This document shows, in pieces, positions 31,991 to 42,294 of a stretch of DNA of 64,000 nt; within the stretch, counting starts at the first letter, position 1, and every line of letters begins with the position of its first letter. Origin of the DNA: Nemertoderma westbladi (Eukaryota; Xenacoelomorpha; Nemertodermatida; Nemertodermatidae); NCBI GenBank assembly GCA_032718475.1, contig JAUCBJ010006079.1, forward strand, positions 1-64,000, read 5' to 3'. Made by a program: the position numbers and the translations under genes. The notes beneath the pieces are model-generated. The model saw only the letters and a program-made list of their open reading frames with translations. It was not told the DNA's origin and made no database searches.

Positions 31991-32317
31991 TTACCTTGGC
32001 CACAATAAGGCGGTGATCACTGGAGACTTTTTGAAGCACCTCCAATTGCGTGGCTGAACAGCAACCACATAGGAATGGTTTCCAGTAATTTGTGTTGATT
32101 CTCGGCTGTTTATTTCAACTTCAGTCCAAACATTTCGGCAATTGGAACATTCGATCTTCATCGATTTCCATTTGGGTTTAGTAGTAGCTACCAATACCGG
32201 GATTTCCTCATTTGATGTCTTGGTGCAGCGCTTATTGTGAGCAGGAAGATCTTTGACTGGGAAAGATATCAAACAGCAATCGCACTTTTGTGTAAGACCA
32301 ACTGGATTGTCTTGCCG
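31991..32317 (-). CDS. Unrecognised small protein with C2HC-like finger
   Basis: Minus-strand frame open from 32317 after an upstream stop. It has CDCCLISF then HNKRC (C-x2-C-x11-H-x3-C) near 32290-32230, and a second CSNC near 32130. I do not recognise the family. The finger resembles those that follow the two C48 domains. It could be a piece of a LINE N-terminus on the opposite strand. Confidence 0.35.
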   Translation of the reverse strand, partial: RQDNPVGLTQKCDCCLISFPVKDLPAHNKRCTKTSNEEIPVLVATTKPKWKSMKIECSNCRNVWTEVEINSRESTQITGNHSYVVAVQPRNWRCFKKSPVITALLWPR

Positions 32318-33475
32318 ATGATTTCACCCGTGATCCGTCGCCAATAACCATTTTATTAAATATTATTATATATATTATATTCAAGTATAAATTAAGTAGG
32401 AGAGGATCATAGGATAATAAATAAAATTATATGAATATTGAATATACTATATACTATATAGCTGATTTCAGTCAGCATCCGAAATCACTGGAGTTTAGGT
32501 AAATGATTTGTCCCTTTATTCGCAACTTTAAATATTCTCACTACAACATTGACCACCTGACGAATTGCTTTCTTTCTCTACGAGAGTTGAGCAATTGGAG
32601 TGTTAAGTCACCGGCACTCGTATTAGTAGACTGGGAAGGTATCTCGGATTTATTGTTTTGGTTATTTCTGTTTCGGCTTGTGTTTAGAGTGATTAGCTTG
32701 GTATGTTATAGTTTGATTAAACCCATTTGTTTCATTCAAAATACGAACATATCAAAAGAAAGGATCTCCTTTGAGATTTCTTTAACAGAACCCCATCCCA
32801 TCAAAATCGTAATGACTGATTACGATACCAGTATTTTATTAAACTAAATAGTGATTTACGCAATCAAACGCTTTAGAGGCGTCTAGCATGCATACATAGA
32901 CATGAGTTATGTGCAGTATGTGTTTGTACAGTAAATTATATAACATAAATTTATCATATTACCTGCATTCCGATGACATTAATCTCCCCATAAATGTCAA
33001 TCCTAAACACATTATGTTTTGTTCCAAGTTCGACAAACCAGAAGGGTGGATAAAAACCAGCCCCAACAACATTCAAACACGTTGCTATGTCTCCGTCATT
33101 GCCTTTAACAGGCTCAGCCACTGATGATGATGATGGTTTTCCTATTAAATCAATTTCTGGCTGAAATTAAAAAAATATAACAATAAATTAATATTATATT
33201 TAATTTATAAGAATGATATGATAACAGGTGCATTCTAGTATGAGTGCTGATGAAATACTTAAGGATATTTTTTTATAATACTGTAATAATATGAAACTAA
33301 ACATTAAATATGAAATTATACAAATTATTAAATCAATTATTAACACCAATTTAAAACTGGTAAACTGTATAATAATATACCGCGGTCATAATAAGATAAC
33401 AACTATGACATTGGTTGCAGTAAAGTCACATTTAGTTTATTTCCGTGGGAATAAGATGTGGTCAATATGGAAGCA
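32318..33475. other. Unassigned stretch
   Basis: AT-rich. Frames at 32503-32847 and 32909-33124 have no recognisable motifs and I do not call them genes. Confidence 0.45.
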
Positions 33476-33772
33476 GGACAATTCGGTCCCGGACAATTCG
33501 GTCCCGGACAATTCGGTCCCGGACAATTCGGTCCCGGACAATTCGGTCCCGGACAATTCGGTCCCATTAATTTTGTGTTTTGGGACCAAATTTTCCGGGA
33601 ACAAATTGTCCGGATACTGCCAAAAATTCGGTCCCAAAATATGCATATTAATGGGACCGAATTGTCCGGGGCCGAATTGTCCGGGACCGAATTGTCCGGG
33701 ACCCAATTGTCCGGGACCGAATTGTCCGGGACCGAAATGTCCGGGACCGAATTGTCCGGGATCGAATTGTCC
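33476..33772. mobile_element. Foldback-like element built of 15-bp units, copy 1
   Basis: Six head-to-tail units of GGACAATTCGGTCCC (33476-33565), an 87-bp spacer, then eight inverted units GGGACCGAATTGTCC (33653-33772). The arms could form one long hairpin. The spacer includes GTGTTTTGGGACC, shared with copy 2 at 52425-52634. Tandem-unit inverted arms are the hallmark of foldback elements. It encodes nothing; long open frames in all directions are repeat artefacts. Confidence 0.75.
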
Positions 33773-34140
33773 TGGACCAAATTTAATTGGCACTGCTGTA
33801 CTATATAATGGTGAATGTTCTAGAACCTTAAAAGATATTATTATATGGCAGCTAGTGTTTTTTTTACTAGCTAGTAGTTTTTTGAAAATAAAAAAATTTT
33901 ACTTTTTTTTGTTAACATTATTAGTAACATAATAAAAAGAAGATTCATAAGAAGATTCTAGTGCCATCATTATTTCGAGTTGTGAGGATGAAACCGGGTT
34001 GAATGAAACACCAGGGAATACCTATTTCACTGAAACTCAGGACGTTCAAATTGGGTTGGCTTCTATGCAGAGTGTGTCTACTAAAGTTGCGGGCCCCTGG
34101 AACAATGGAGCTGAGCGGGATGCAAACTATGTGCCAATCA
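33773..34140. other. Unassigned stretch
   Basis: Short AT-rich sequence after the foldback-like element, with no supported gene. Confidence 0.4.
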
Positions 34141-34383
34141 TGGAGGACCGAGATTAACATAATAAGTGGGAATAAAGATAATCCTAAAAGTCTATGGTCT
34201 ACCCTAAAATCTTTAGGTTATAAAAACCTTAAATCTAAATCGAATATTGTTCTGCAAGATAACGGTGAGCTGATTCATGATCATACTCTAGTTAGTAATT
34301 TATTTAATAATTATTTTACTAATGTTGCCTCTAATTTAGTTAAGAAGTTACCGTTATCAAGTAATAAATATAGTATAGTATAA
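34141..34383 (+). pseudogene. LINE ORF2 fragment (endonuclease-RT linker)
   Basis: The frame contains DNPKSLWSTLKSLGYKN and LVSNLFNNYFTNVASNLV, the conserved linker just before the RT domain in CR1/Jockey-type ORF2. It stops at 34381 with no RT following. A fragment only. Confidence 0.7.
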
Positions 34384-35065
34384 AACTCGAAATAATTTTT
34401 ATTTAGAAAAGTTACAAAATTCAGAAAATGTTCGCGGTATTTCAACTTTTCTTAACGCGTGCTGAATATTTTTTGGATTTATTTGAAATGAATATTCCAA
34501 TATCACTACTGTGTGCGGGAACATGGGATTTGGGTACATTCAATGGACTGGGGGCGATTTATTGGCGAATATTGGGGCGACTTACGGGGTATGGGACTCA
34601 TTTCATGTATTTATGGGCCAGGGGTGGGAGGCAAAGCTAAGCAGTATTCAGGTTTCCCTGATTACTATTAGGCCTAGCCATCTTCCTGCTGCCTGTAGAG
34701 GTGGATTTGGTAACTCGCTAGGTCTAAGGGACATAGACTGCCCTTAGTGGTCCCTGGCCATAATGGGCCAAGTTATTACGAGCCTGAATAAGGACTCAGA
34801 AAGTCTGCTGCTTGTGTCAGGGATTTGCGATGGGAACCGACAGACAGACCTTTAGTGGTCCCTGGTCGCTGGCATTTAGTACGAGCCTGAATAAGGACTC
34901 GGAAAGCCTGCCGACATACGCCAGGGACTTGCGACGGGTCGACCGACTAACGGAGGAAGGGTTTGACGAGGACTGCCTTCCTGGAGTGGGTTCCACGACC
35001 GGCATTAGTACGAGCCTGAATAAGAACTCGGAAAACCACCAACCGTTGGGGCTCACGATGGGCTG
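34384..35065. other. Unassigned stretch with 'cctgaataag' repeats
   Basis: The motif GCCTGAATAAGGACTC and variants recur at about 34781, 34885, 35008 and again at 35226, roughly 100-220 bp apart. No gene supported. It grades into the minisatellite below. Confidence 0.5.
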
Positions 35066-35552
35066 ACAGACCCCTTGCCAAGCCGTACCGCTTTCCTGAT
35101 GACCGATCCCTTCGGGGTTCGGTAAGGGTGGGATGGACACGCAACAGGGTCGAAAGACAAAGGACCGGACCCCACTGGCCTACCGACTGTTCGGAGCAGC
35201 TTCTCGGCTACCGAAGCGACTACGAGCCTGAATAAGGACTCGGAAAGCTTAGGTGGTTGGGTACCTGTGATGAACCAATGGACCCCTAGCCAAGCCGTGC
35301 CGCTTTCCTGATGACCAATCCCTTCGGGGTTCGGGAAGGGTGGGACTGACACGCAAACGGGTCCACTGACACGACAGACCCCTAGCCAAGCCGTACCGCT
35401 TTCCTGATGACCGATCCCTTCAGGGTTCAGGAAGGGTGGGATGGACACGCAACCGGGTCTACTGACTTGACCGACCCTTAGCCAAGCCGTACTGCTTTCC
35501 TGATGACCAATCCCTTCGGGGTTCGGGAAGGGTGGGACGTACACTCAACAGG
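35066..35552. repeat. Minisatellite, about 90-105 bp unit, four copies
   Basis: Four copies of a unit with GCCAAGCCGTACCGC, TTTCCTGATGACC and a hairpin CCCTTC...GAAGGG followed by GTGGGA and ACACGCAA. Copies start near 35070, 35283, 35384 and 35478. On the minus strand the array reads as a repeated peptide, which I treat as coincidental. Confidence 0.8.
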
Positions 35553-36329
35553 GTCGACCGACACCGACACTACGGTACCAAGACTAGGACTGAGGGAAAA
35601 TTGGGGAACATTAGTTAGGTTAAAATCTGAGCAAACAGTGGGTAATTAAATAATGTACTGTAGGGATTTATATTGTCGTGTTATATTATTGTGAATATTT
35701 GGTGTATATTGGTTTGGGGAAGCCCAACTTATTCTCAATCAAGATTCAACCGTAGGGAAGTTACATTAAAGATTATATCCAACCAATGAAACTTTTCTCA
35801 ACCGCAATCTTGCATTCAAGAAAGTATTCCTTCTCCACTCCCAATATCCAGTGACTGGCCAGGATTCCGTGGTCTGAAAAGTTCCGCCTCCAGCATCGGC
35901 GTTTTCCCCCATGGTGTCGGGAATAACGGCAACAAAATTGAGAATAAGACGCGGCCAACTTCAACTGGTGGAAGTTGGGAATCCTACAGTACTCTTCAAA
36001 CTCTCTCCGTACTTACCCAGCACCCACTATGAGGAAACTCTGGTATTTGATTTAAGACAAAGCCGTGGTTTAATCAATCGACAAACTCGAACTAATAAAC
36101 TCGTAGTCGGTAGATCATAAATAGAAAGTCGTTAACAGGGAAGGGAAGTATCGATCACTCCCATTGATATAATCCAAGTTGAGCCAGGAATCTGGCACGT
36201 CGAAGTCGACGTACAAGGAACGAACGTTGGATGATTCAGGATTACCATTCAGGTAATCCAGGCTGAATACGAGACCTACAAAGAACTATTTTACGACATC
36301 GCATATCTAGCTATCAACGAGGCGCTAGA
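35553..36329. other. Region before a BEL-like gag fragment
   Basis: No certain gene. A frame near 36140-36330 (VEPGIWHVEVDVQG, then after one stop ETYKELFYDIAYLAINEALE) reads directly up to the gag fragment and may be decayed coding sequence. Confidence 0.35.
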
Positions 36330-36690
36330 ATGACGACGAACAACGTCTTCGACACCGATGAGATGGACCCCCACACAGACTCGGAAATCGACGAGGTACC
36401 AAACGTAAAGAACATGACCCGTCGATTAGGTGCTCTCAAAGGCGGAGTCACTCGAGCATATCACATATAGAGAAACAACTAAGGGGAGTCGAAACCCCCC
36501 TCAATGAGATACAGATTCAGCTGCAGAATATCCGAAGTATCTTACAATGATATGAGAGGATGATACAGGCATATCAAGAACTCATCCCCGCCACCGATCA
36601 GGTAAACTACCCCAGACTGGAAGAACATGTTGTAAATCTAGATGAGTTCCGCAAACAACTTTTCAAAATTTTATTTTGTTCGAATTAACT
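36330..36690 (+). pseudogene. BEL/Pao gag N-terminal fragment
   Basis: ATG at 36330. The acidic start is followed by RRLGALKGGVTRAY, resembling the first helix of BEL/Pao gag, then a frameshift at about 36469 and a helical stretch (EIQIQLQNIRSIL, YERMIQAYQELIPATD). It has two lesions and no core domain. Confidence 0.5.
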
Positions 36691-36759
36691 TTGCTATAAA
36701 GATTACATTAAGTCCTCATTTGTATTTACTATATCTATTTGTACGATGATTATTCAAGT

Positions 36760-36833
36760 GGTTCAGTAGCTCAGTCGGTAAAGCGTTGGAAATTATATGT
36801 AGTAGGTATCGAGTTCGAATCCTAGTAGGTACG
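36760..36833 (+). pseudogene. tRNA-like sequence (degenerate)
   Basis: It has a box-A-like TAGCTCAGTCGGTAAAGCG and box-B-like GAGTTCGAATCC with correct tRNA spacing. The T-arm and anticodon stems pair poorly, so it is not a functional tRNA. It may be a tRNA pseudogene or the head of a SINE. Confidence 0.5.
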
Positions 36834-37031
36834 AATTATTTTTGTACTAAGTTTCAACCTATTTAAATTAACCGCTACAATTAATTTGCATTTCGATTAA
36901 CCAATGGGACTGCAGTTATTAGATAGTAACCAATGTCGTGCAAGTTATATATTCGCTGGACCAATAGTTATCTTTAAAAACCTATTAGAACTCATAGAAC
37001 AATCGAGAATTTTCTCGATTGATTGCAGCAC

Positions 37032-37045
37032 AAATTTGCTATAAA
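37032..37045 (+). promoter_or_regulatory. TATA-like element of a repeat promoter
   Basis: TTGCTATAAAAAGG stands about 560 bp upstream of the LINE 5' region at 37603. The second copy has TTGCTATATAAGAGG at about 53077-53092 in a comparable position. Conservation of a TATA box in both copies suggests an internal promoter. Confidence 0.4.
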
Positions 37046-37602
37046 AAGGTGCGATTTGTTCATTAGTTCTCTCAGTTTATGCAGTTTTCTCAGTTCGTGT
37101 ATAGTATACATTACCTCTATTCTTATTGTTTGATTCTGTAATAAAAGTTAGAAATACTTGTTACATCTGCCCTTTTCTATCTGTTTTACTATGCTTCACC
37201 ACGGTGAACCCAACTAAGGGACAGGATGGCAAGCTAAAACATCGGACCGCAGCAATGAACGGGAACATCTAAGGAATGTAGACAGGAGACAACCCGCAAT
37301 ATCATTCTTGAGTTATTCGCCCATCGCCTGAAAGGTTAGACAGCGTTCAATGCCTTGCTACCTAAGTATAAGACCAAAGATCGAAGGTAGAAGTAGTGAC
37401 ACGCTGTGCGCTAAAAATTACATCTAGGGACTGTACTGTCTTAATTCAGAGAAAACCCACAGTGGACCTTCATATTCCTACGGGGAGAGGAGAGGAGCTC
37501 AGGCAGAGATACTAGTACACAGATAGGACGTAGGCACACCGGTACAAGGCATACACATTGGTAGGGTGCAGCAAACTGTACGCCTAACTCTTGCTAAGTA
37601 CA

Positions 37603-38460
37603 GGTGCGTCTGTGACTGTTTGTAGTACAACGGTGTCTATTGCATTAGAAATTGTAGGCCAGGAGGGTTACTGTGTTTTACCTGAATTAGGATTGTACCG
37701 TTCAGTCGGTAGGGCAGTTTACAACTAGGCGCAAATAAATTGAGGCTATTTAGGGATACTAACATCTACCGTGTCCCCGCCAACATTCTGTTAGGAAGTT
37801 GCCGTACCCATCTAGGCAACCAAAATTCTAGATAAGAACGCCAGGCTAGCTATTAGTAACTGTACGCCTACTGTAGTAAACTAACACATTTCTTCTTAGT
37901 ATTAGGGACCTGGTAAATTAAATTGCCGAATTCTGGGCGTAGTATTAACCTTATGCCTGAATTTGAGTCCTGGAAATACACAAAAGGGGAAGGAGCCTTA
38001 TCATTCGTGAGTATTGGACCTACAAGTTATAAAATTAGAACATTTGTAAAATGTACACCGGACCCAGTAATTATATATATGAAGGAGCAAAACTGACTTT
38101 GACTGTTTAGAATCAAGACACACGCGCATTAGAAATTATTTACACCTCAAAATATACAAAATATAAAAATAATTTTGTCCACACTGTGCTTTGCCCGCTA
38201 GTTAGACATCTCTAGATCTCTGCACCTAGCTAGCGTCTCTTTCGCCCAACCATATAAATCACACCGCGGCAAGGTATACGAGCGCCCTTAGTCCATCAGT
38301 GAGTCAGCCTGATTTTAGGATTCGCTGCGCGGGATTTTGTTTTATCGAAGTTTGTCCGTTCGTAGACTGTTTTCTGCCTCACCGGTTATAAGAGACCGAT
38401 ACTGCAATATATATTCGCTTACTTGGAGTTTACTGTTTTGGTGAGAAGGTCGGATTATGA
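37603..38460 (+). mobile_element. LINE 5' region, copy 1
   Basis: Diverged copy of 53598-54550: shared blocks include ACAGGTGCG..CTGT, 'gtagta aa.taacaca', 'ccatataaat' with CCGCGGCAAG, and GGATTCGCTG.GCGGG. Copy 2 leads into a LINE ORF1, so this is probably the 5' UTR of the same family. Here it is followed within 70 bp by a LINE 3' UTR with no ORFs between. Confidence 0.55.
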
Positions 38461-38523
38461 TTTGATTCACAAACTTTACAGTAGGACATTGCAGGGTATT
38501 TTGTTACTGTCTCTTCATATACC

Positions 38524-38834
38524 TACATTAAGTTATTAGTTTATTAATTATTTACTATTTATACTGTAATTATGTTTTATAATAAATTGTTCTGTACATT
38601 ACATCTTTATCGTTGAGTCGGGCATTGTCACGCTCTTGGTAAAGTTGTAAATGTACATAGTGTAATTAATTACGTTTTATATTGGTTTTAGGTTAGCGTA
38701 GTGTAATATTGTATTTGTAACCAAGTAACATAAAGTTATGTTGGACAATACCTTTATACCGGTACAGTGGTTGGTGTATTTGTTATTGTTTTTACATAAT
38801 GTATAAATAAATCTATCTATTTATCTATCTATAG
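38524..38834 (+). mobile_element. LINE 3' UTR, copy 2
   Basis: Nearly identical to 6224-6580, beginning at the last ORF2 codons and ending in an ATCTATCT tail. It lacks the 46-bp block present in copy 1. Its tail abuts the C48 coding sequence. Confidence 0.85.
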
Positions 38835-39207
38835 GACCTTGAAGATAATGGGTCTTGGGCCATTCGAGAAAAAGTTAAATTGAATCTAGTATCCGAATTA
38901 AATTCATCCTGTCAAATTATAACCCCTGTCAAGAAGGATACAGCACAAATCATTTCTCCCACCAATGTTGTTAAAGATTATCTCCCTTCAAAAAGAGCGA
39001 CAAGCTGCAATGCTATTCTGTTTCCCCATGATACTAAAATCAACTATACATCACTCGATTCAGGAAAATGGCTTGAGTCATCCGTTATTGATAAGTTCTG
39101 TAAGTTGGTTCAGAGAGCCTCCAAGTCTCAGGTCGGAGCTGTTGAATCAGTCCTTGCAGCTTTACTTTCTAAACCATACAGAATCGATAATGCCATCAAA
39201 TGTATAG
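38835..39207 (+). pseudogene. C48 protease copy 2, N-terminal part (NeSL-like LINE ORF)
   Basis: Open frame from the LINE junction through EDNGSWAIREKVKLN, TSLDSGKWLESSVIDKF (the C48 WL-x-D region) and NAIKCI, where a Penelope-like element interrupts it. A 13-bp duplication (39195-39207 and 40930-40942) marks the insertion; reading across it resumes the frame at 40943. Its start is lost under the upstream LINE tail. I interpret it as the N-terminal part of the large LINE extending to 51866. Confidence 0.7.
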
Positions 39208-39399
39208 AAGTTTTTGAAAGGACGTACTGACGTAGGGCTTAAGGGGTCTTAACTGTCACAGCCTTCAAGCAGTACAGGCGCGATTGGGACCGTCTCAGTG
39301 CTGAAGCGCTCTACATACACTTGTACAACCCTCCTTTGAACAAGCAGCGTCCACAGACTTAATTCCACGACCCTTCGTTCACATCTTTCAAATTTATTT

Positions 39400-39765
39400 C
39401 ACTTATTTAATTCAAAATACATATATCCAAGTTTTATTAGTTGCATATTGAACTACCCCGTTAAATTGTTTTTATTTTACAGTCACTTACTTATTTTAGT
39501 TGCATATTGAACTACCCCGTGAAATTGTTTTTATTTTACAGTCACCTACTTATTTTTGAACTACCCCGTTAAATTGTTTTTATTTTACAGTCACCTACTT
39601 ATTTTAGGTGCACATTGAACCACCCCATTACATTGTTTTTTTGGAACCACCCCGTGCATATTGAACTCCCCGTTACATTGCTTTAATTTTACAGTCACTT
39701 ACTTATTTTAGTTGCATATTGAACTCCCCGTTACATTGCTTTAATTTTACAGTCACTTATTTTTT
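39400..39765 (+). repeat. Tandem repeat in the Penelope-like 3' region
   Basis: Five or six units of about 60-75 bp, each with TTGAACTACCCCGTT and TTTTACAGTCAC.TACTTATT. Noncoding. Confidence 0.8.
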
Positions 39766-40433
39766 TTTTTTCTCTTTTTGGTCTAAATTCAACTACCTCG
39801 CTACATTTTTGTCATACAGTACATTAGTACATTGAAAGTACTGTATGTGCATATTAAACCACCAGTTTATGTTTATTGCACGATTCAGTACGAACCATTT
39901 TGTGTCTGCCTTATGACGTTATACAGAATGTACTGTTTTGGTGCCCCACTAACCTTATTGTACGGCCTACTTACAGTACCTGTCCTACAGTATGTGTATT
40001 TGTATTTTTGTCATTCATTGGGTACCACAGGCGTACCGGCAGTCATATTACTGCTGTACTGCGGACGTACTACAGTTGTACCGCGGTCATAGTGCTGCTG
40101 TTATATGTAGTTGCGCATTAATTACTATGAGGCCTAATTACAGCACTTCAGTAGTACCTATCCTACACGTGCATTTGCATTACGTTATCTTACCGTCTCT
40201 TAATATTCCGACAGTCTACCTACTGCATTCACCACCCGTTTGAAAGTTTTAATTGCTTTTCAAGATTTTAAATTAGTATTTAATTTTAAATTTCAGACCT
40301 GCCTGTCACTACTTACTTCGTTCGATTTCTGTATTAATATTTTACTATTAAGTGCCATCCTCAATTCCGTAGGTTCTAAATTGGTATGTATCTTTTTTAA
40401 AATAATTGTATTGCTTTAATATTTTATATATTA

Positions 40434-40471
40434 GCCCTGAAGAAGCCCGTGAGGGTGAAACGGCTGTCGGC
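40434..40471 (+). ncRNA. Minimal hammerhead-ribozyme-like motif
   Basis: Core CTGAAGA (40437-40443), a short helix with GTGA tetraloop (GCCC/GGGT), then GAAAC (40457-40461). A two-bp helix with loop GGCT leads to GTC, so cleavage would follow C40468. The closing stem is GCC/GGC. Hammerhead motifs of this short type are known in Penelope-like elements. Stem I is only 3 bp and there is one extra A beside helix II, so activity is uncertain. Confidence 0.55.
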
Positions 40472-40490
40472 AAACTCTATTTATTTTAAC

Positions 40491-40815
40491 ACTATATAAC
40501 ATTGGAGGTGTCTCATTGGTTCCCCCAAGCTTGACACTAGAACAAAATCGCCTCCGCTTTGCAGGACATTGCTTTCGCCGTGAGGACCAGCCAGTGCATA
40601 ATCTTGTACTTTGGCAGCCTCATGGAGTGAATAAGCATGGTGGACAGCCCATGACTTTCTTGAGACGCATCTTAAAGGACACTGGCCTTAAAGATGCGGA
40701 TGATCTAGCAAATGTCATGGGTGATAGGGAGTTGTGGCGGTGCAATTTTGTTGACAAGCCGGCACAGCATTCTTAAAAATGCAGTTGCAATGCAGCATGC
40801 CGATCCTAGTAGTAG
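40491..40815 (+). mobile_element. RTE-like LINE 3' fragment inserted in the Penelope-like element
   Basis: About 99% match to the end of the 7833-11604 element, with the same ORF end and TAG-type tail. A 9-bp duplication TATTTTAAC flanks it (40482-40490, 40816-40824). A typical 5'-truncated insertion. Confidence 0.92.
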
Positions 40816-40942
40816 TATTTTAACTCGTGGTGTTAAGACCCCTTAAGCCCTACGTCAGTACGTCCTTTCAAAAACTTATATGGCAACCACACCACGCCGG
40901 GCGTCATTCCGTAATATTAGAAAACTGAAATCAAATGTATAG

Positions 40943-41749
40943 CAAACTCTTACTTGAACCCTGATACTAACTTCCTCATTATTCCAGAATGCTCCAATAA
41001 TAACTGGGTCCTACATGTTGCCAATATTAAGGACAAGGAAGTGTACAGGTTATGTTCACTTGGTCATGTCAACCCCAGCAGAATCACTAAAGAAATATGC
41101 GTTCTACTTAATTTCATTGATGATAATACACCAAAAGAGATATCTCGTAAGAGTAAATATTTGGACAGATGGACTTATATTAAATCTCGTAACTCCTTGC
41201 CCCCCCCCCCCCCCCCCCCCCACAGATAAACACCTATGATTGTGGCATATATACATGTTTATATGCATATGGTATTGCCTTTGGCATAGACAAATATGTC
41301 AGACCACAGAGTGACCCTACAAGAAAATGGATTAGAGAATCTATTAAGGGTAACTCTATCAAAGCCCTAAACACAGACAAGAGATCCACCCTTTCAGAGG
41401 ATCTCCTGAATGTGAATGCATCCACTTTCATGCTCCGTCGTCAGCTAACCCAAGTAACATTGAGTCCCACCATGCCAGTCACTAGCCCGCTGGGTCCCAC
41501 AACATCAATTCAGGGTCAGCTGGGTCCCCCAACATCAGCCCGGTCCCCCATCAACAGTTACAGTTCCAGTTCCACCTATAACAGATCCCACAGTCACTGA
41601 ACCCTCATCAACAGTCCATCCCAAATAGTGTAGCCACCACTAGTTCCAGTAACAACGAATTGAGGGCAATGTGCAACATGTGCCTGTAGCAGATCAGTAT
41701 TAATGCAGATGGCCTGATGCGCATGCATGGCCGATTGGCCAACAGATGC
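40943..41749 (+). pseudogene. C48 protease copy 2, C-terminal part, plus C2HC zinc finger
   Basis: Continues the 38835-39207 frame: SYLNPDTNFLII, NNNWVLHVANI, LCSLGHV, then after a 22-bp C run (41200-41221) that shifts the frame, QINTYDCGIYTC. Gln and Cys of the C48 site are kept (Q-x4-D-C), but the His position reads Asn and the Asp position reads Cys compared with copy 1, so it looks inactive. A Pro/Ser-rich linker follows, and at 41672-41749 CNMC...MHGRLANRC, a C2HC finger with a stop inside. This order matches copy 1. Confidence 0.7.
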
Positions 41750-41754
41750 TCAGG

Positions 41755-42245
41755 ATCCCACTCCCCTCATTTCCCACCTTCACTCCAACCTGGGGTCGCT
41801 TCTACAAAAAGAGGCTCTACAAAACAAAATCAACAAAATTACTGTAGCTTTAAATCAGTGTGTTAGGAGACTATTTGGTTTTTCTAGATTAGATAATGGT
41901 CAATGGAATAGTGCTAGTGAAATGTTAGTGTCATTAAATCTGAAGTCATTTACACACATCCGTAGGATTGCCTTGTGTAGTCTCTATAATCGTGTTTTTA
42001 AATCCAATAACATTATAATTTGTACTGTGAGGTCAGCTTGTCTCACGGATTCTGTTATTTTTGATACATACAAACGACTCTGTCTATCTTTACCATAACT
42101 TTAATGTCACTTTTCGTGCAATATTGATTACAATAATGGGGGGGGGGGGGGGGGGGGGGGTCAGGTCATTTATACTCATATTTACTTACTATTATGTTGT
42201 GCTATTTAAAACTGTATATGAACCTTCTGGTTTGAAATAAATAAA
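41755..42245 (+). mobile_element. LINE ORF2 C-terminal tail with 3' end, inserted
   Basis: The frame 41800-42098 (NKINKITVALNQCVRRLFGF, SFTHIRRIALCSLYNRVFKS) is the tail of a CR1/L2-type ORF2. It is followed by a short 3' region with a 24-bp G run (about 42137-42160) and AATAAATAAAAATA near 42236. It separates the zinc finger from the RT of the larger LINE. Limits are approximate and no duplication was identified. Confidence 0.55.
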
Positions 42246-42294
42246 AATATATCTACCATTGGAACAAGTACCGATATTATCAATCTGATCCTGT

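Larger units (their letters stand above)
39208..40929 (+). mobile_element. Penelope-like element, 5'-truncated, with nested RTE-like fragment
   Basis: 1722 bp flanked by a 13-bp target duplication. The first 150 bp encode the end of a GIY-YIG-type nuclease (RDWDRLSAEALYIHLYNPPL, with the expected Glu). A 3' region follows with tandem repeats and a hammerhead-like motif at 40434-40471. A 46-bp perfect inverted repeat (39208-39253 and 40832-40877) links the two ends, suggesting an inverted end copy, which is common in Penelope-like insertions. The family call rests on the short C-terminal peptide and the ribozyme-like motif. Confidence 0.65.

Noticed and set aside
32503-32847. 114-codon plus-strand frame with hydrophobic residues
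   Set aside because: AT-rich composition and no conserved motif; could be chance.
33476-33565. CRISPR-like array
   Set aside because: Units are head to tail with no unique spacers, and a eukaryotic context makes CRISPR implausible.
33403-33932. Frames rich in GQFGP or PGPNC repeats
   Set aside because: Every frame of a 15-bp repeat array without stops is open; the arrays are inverted repeats, not genes.
35090-35500. CTGATGA in minisatellite units as hammerhead ribozyme cores
   Set aside because: No GAAA follows the helix at the required place, so the core cannot form.
35053-35544. Repeated NPEGIGHQES-type peptide on the minus strand
   Set aside because: Produced by translating the minisatellite; no start, domain or continuation outside the array.
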